A stretch of DNA of 50,541 bases from the IMG/VR virus record IMGVR_UViG_3300033153_004262, positions 1-50,541 of that record; one strand, given 5' to 3'. Below the pieces are notes generated by a model. That model was not told the origin of the DNA. It made no database searches and was given only the letters and a program-made list of their open reading frames with translations. Source of the stretch: a virus. The translations under genes and the position numbers were made by a program. Below, in pieces: positions 48,101-50,541 of the stretch (position 1 is the first letter of the stretch; each line of letters opens with the position of its first letter).

Positions 48101-50541
48101 GTGAAACGACTAGTTATACTAATTGTTATTTTTACATTGTTTTGCTCTTTATCTTTTGCCTCCATGAGGGATAGAAGTCCGCAAGTACAGGGTGGCGCAG
48201 GAGTAGAGATTGACCCATGGTCTATCCATAAAGATGGCTCAGTATCTCTTACAGCTAACTGGGATGCTGGCCCCTATACCATCACTGGCACTAGGTTTAT
48301 TTCAGACATAGCTATAGGTACCGCGCCCTTCGGTGTCACATCTGCCACTGTAGTACCAAATCTTAATGTAAGTTATCTTGAAGGTCATCCTGCATCAGAT
48401 TTTGCTATTGCTACTAACGCTTTACTTAAAGATGGCTCAGTATCTCTTACGGCTATATGGGATGCTGGCTATACGATAACGACCGACTTGGTGAATGATG
48501 GCTTACGTGGTTACGATATTGTAGCTTACGGCGCAACGGCTGCTGATGCCTCCGCTGGATTGCAAGCTGCTGTAACGGCTGCTGGTGCTACTGGTGGAGT
48601 GGTAATTATCCCCGCTGGTACATGGGTTTGCGATACGGCAATCCTATTGGACTATTCTGATATTGTTATACAGGGTGTTGGTTCTGGCTCTATATTGGAA
48701 TTTACTAATGCCGGAGACGCTCTATATACTGATGATAGTGGGTATCTGGCTAATGTAACGCTCAGGGATTTCGCACTTTCTACAACAAATGCCAATGCTG
48801 AATGTGCGCTTCATGTTGATGGTACGAACTTTTATGCGACCTCTTGGATAATAGATAACGTGAAGGTTACGCGGTCAGCGGGTGTTTACTGGGACTATGG
48901 GTTCCGGTTTAAGAACGCTCTAATGGGCAATATTCGGGATTGTGATTTAGCGTACTGCGGAAGTGCGATTTCGTTTGAGAATACTTCAAATGCGTGGAAT
49001 GTTATCGGTTGCCTTATACAGGCTAGTGATATAGGTATCTATCAAAATTCTGCGGGACTGAATGTAGTAGGTGGAACGATTCAGGGCACCATCTCCGACG
49101 CCGGTATATATATTCGTAAGAGCGGCACGTCTATCGCTGGTACTTGGTTTGAAATTACAGGGGCGGGAGAAGCGATACACAAAGCTTTTGGAAATACTTT
49201 GTCAGTTAAGGGCTGCGGTAACATTGCAAGCGGTGTGGCAACAAATTCTGTGATTTTGGGAGCTAGCGGCTCTGGGAATAAGCTATGTGGAATATCTTTC
49301 GAGGGAAACAATTTTGGATTAGGGCAGGTGCTGATTAATGATGATGTATATGGTTGTACGATTCAGAGTAACAGAAGCCATTTAAGTGGTTTTTATACGA
49401 ACAATGGAATTAACTCCATAATTCTTGGGAACTATAGGTATACCGGTGCAGCGCAATCTAATATATTAGGTGGCGATATTGCTGTTCCGGGTGACATTGC
49501 TTTTACAGGCAACAATAGCGATACAGGCGACAACACACATACTGCCGGGTCGATGACTGCCTCGGCAGGCGTTGCTTATGAGATACCCGATGTGTACCTC
49601 CCTAACGGTGCAAGAAAAGATTACTACCCATCGCCAGCAAATAGCGAGGTTGTTTTCGACTTCTCGTTTGGCGAAGGAGCCGGTACGTCTCTTTATGACG
49701 CATCCAATGGTGGTTGGGATGGAACGATTACCGCCTCTACATGGGTACAGAATGATACTGCATGGGGTGGTCATTCTCTGTTGATGGATGGAACGGCTGC
49801 TGATTATGTTACCATCAGTGACGACGTTAATAATAGACTCGGAACGTCTGATTTTAGTATAGAAATGTATTGTTATGCAGGTGACGCAACAGCAGGAACA
49901 GGTGGGCTACGGAAGGGTAACTGGTATAGTGCTGGCAACTTCAATCTGTGCAAGGACACTAATACATCTTGGGTGTTTAGGGCTGAGGCCGAGGTTGATA
50001 ATTATATAAATTCACGAACAAGTGTAACTAATGATTCGTGGAATTATCTGGTCTTTATTAAGTCAGGGCGAAATTTCTATGGTTACGTTAATGGAGTGTT
50101 AACTAAAACTGCAACGGATTATTTTAACGTTGGGGCGGATTTTAATACTGGTAATAATTGGGTGCTTGGCAATACGTTTAATGGAAAGGTTGCTAAGCTG
50201 AAGATTACAAAGCGGGTGTTGACCGCTATAGAAATAAAAGAGAGCTATTTGAGAAATACACAGACTAGCGTGGTATACAACGATGGCTTTCGCGTTATTG
50301 GTACAGATGGAGCGGTTGATTTCAGTGTAGTGGATGGTGTTGTTACCGCTGCGGCATTAGCAACGCCTTGGGAAGATGTATACGTTGTTGCCCAATCGGG
50401 TGGTGACTATACCAGCATCCAGACAGCACTCGACGCACATACTTCTGGTGGCGAGGTATTTCTAATAGCTCCCGGTAGCTATACTGATACGATTAACTTT
50501 ACTGCAAGCAACCAGACCGTGCGTGGAATAGGTAATACTTC
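48101..50541 (+). CDS. Tailspike: two beta-helix domains and a LamG domain, signal peptide; 3' end beyond the window
   Basis: GTG 48101 directly follows the previous stop, with GGGGAGGG 8 bases before it. The open frame runs off the window (813 codons). Residues 1-20 (KRLVILIVIFTLFCSLSFA) form a signal peptide. Two copies of a KDGSVSLTAxWDAG unit follow, then a pectate-lyase-type beta-helix (GYDIVAYGATAADASAGLQAAV..., VVIIPAGTW), a LamG domain (~545-705) and the start of a second beta-helix (DYTSIQTALDAH, VFLIAPGSYTD). The final Gly-Ile-Gly-Asn-Thr rung continues naturally in the frame beginning at base 1. Inferred role: glycan-degrading or binding receptor protein. Confidence 0.8.
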   Translation, partial: MKRLVILIVIFTLFCSLSFASMRDRSPQVQGGAGVEIDPWSIHKDGSVSLTANWDAGPYTITGTRFISDIAIGTAPFGVTSATVVPNLNVSYLEGHPASDFAIATNALLKDGSVSLTAIWDAGYTITTDLVNDGLRGYDIVAYGATAADASAGLQAAVTAAGATGGVVIIPAGTWVCDTAILLDYSDIVIQGVGSGSILEFTNAGDALYTDDSGYLANVTLRDFALSTTNANAECALHVDGTNFYATSWIIDNVKVTRSAGVYWDYGFRFKNALMGNIRDCDLAYCGSAISFENTSNAWNVIGCLIQASDIGIYQNSAGLNVVGGTIQGTISDAGIYIRKSGTSIAGTWFEITGAGEAIHKAFGNTLSVKGCGNIASGVATNSVILGASGSGNKLCGISFEGNNFGLGQVLINDDVYGCTIQSNRSHLSGFYTNNGINSIILGNYRYTGAAQSNILGGDIAVPGDIAFTGNNSDTGDNTHTAGSMTASAGVAYEIPDVYLPNGARKDYYPSPANSEVVFDFSFGEGAGTSLYDASNGGWDGTITASTWVQNDTAWGGHSLLMDGTAADYVTISDDVNNRLGTSDFSIEMYCYAGDATAGTGGLRKGNWYSAGNFNLCKDTNTSWVFRAEAEVDNYINSRTSVTNDSWNYLVFIKSGRNFYGYVNGVLTKTATDYFNVGADFNTGNNWVLGNTFNGKVAKLKITKRVLTAIEIKESYLRNTQTSVVYNDGFRVIGTDGAVDFSVVDGVVTAAALATPWEDVYVVAQSGGDYTSIQTALDAHTSGGEVFLIAPGSYTDTINFTASNQTVRGIGNT
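48230..48469 (+). repeat. Duplicated 42-bp block in the tailspike
   Basis: Bases 48230-48271 and 48428-48469 differ at only three positions and encode the same 14-residue unit (KDGSVSLTAxWDAG). This unit recalls particle-docking repeats of fibres; the close DNA identity indicates a recent copy. Confidence 0.85.

Noticed and set aside
1-50541. tRNA genes, CRISPR arrays, insertion sequences, integrase or attachment sites
   Set aside because: None seen by eye on either strand: no spaced direct-repeat array, no transposase or integrase motifs. Not excluded by computation.

Overview
The window reads as an essentially complete genome of a tailed, short-tailed (podovirus-like) bacteriophage. It has terminase, portal, scaffold-like, major capsid, adaptor and beta-propeller tail (nozzle) genes, then a block of three internal virion (ejection) proteins. 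I see no tape measure, major tail tube, integrase or repressor. Shine-Dalgarno sequences and consensus sigma70 promoters point to a bacterial host; heptosyltransferase-type (GT9) enzymes weakly favour a Gram-negative one. The species cannot be named from the sequence. The two ends of the window fall inside one tailspike gene: the last codon needs one more base and the frame then continues from base 1. This suggests a circular or circularly permuted genome opened at an arbitrary point.

Layout. Rightward (+) late genes run from a perfect sigma70 promoter near 42.6 kb: putative small terminase, large terminase, zinc-ribbon proteins, portal and a run of surface/tail proteins (44.9-50.5 kb). They continue across the ends to a LamG-type lectin protein (1.2-3.8 kb), a lysis-like cassette (3.8-4.9 kb), scaffold, capsid and other head proteins (4.9-8.5 kb) and a fibre-like protein. 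A 9-kb sugar module follows (8.8-17.8 kb), then adaptor, nozzle and internal virion genes (17.8-26.1 kb). Leftward (-) early genes run from about 42.2 kb down to 26.1 kb. They are three short genes with repeated leaders, a 1-kb gene-free palindrome-rich region (40.5-41.5 kb, origin candidate), a monocistronic 323-aa orphan, and a long compact operon. That operon holds a SNF2 helicase, an SSB-like protein, a Dam-type methylase, an RHH protein, a primase-MCM helicase, a PD-(D/E)XK nuclease and many micro-proteins. The two transcription units converge at 26.1 kb, where the last genes overlap by 14 bp.

How it may work together. Replication seems to rest on one 1003-residue polypeptide joining an archaeo-eukaryotic primase, a PriL-like cysteine region and an MCM-like AAA+ helicase. 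No DNA polymerase is visible, so the primase part may act as a primase-polymerase or the host enzyme is used.

The most unusual part is the sugar module set inside the structural operon: four glycosyltransferase genes (one a double GT9), two methyltransferases, a hexapeptide acyltransferase, a DegT aminotransferase and a complete 3-hydroxyacyl-CoA-dehydrogenase-type oxidoreductase. The last three are adjacent and overlapping, and fit an oxidise-aminate-acylate route to an amino sugar. Products could decorate the virion or remodel the host surface. Three of the tail/adhesin proteins carry what look like Sec signal peptides, which is unexpected for virion parts.
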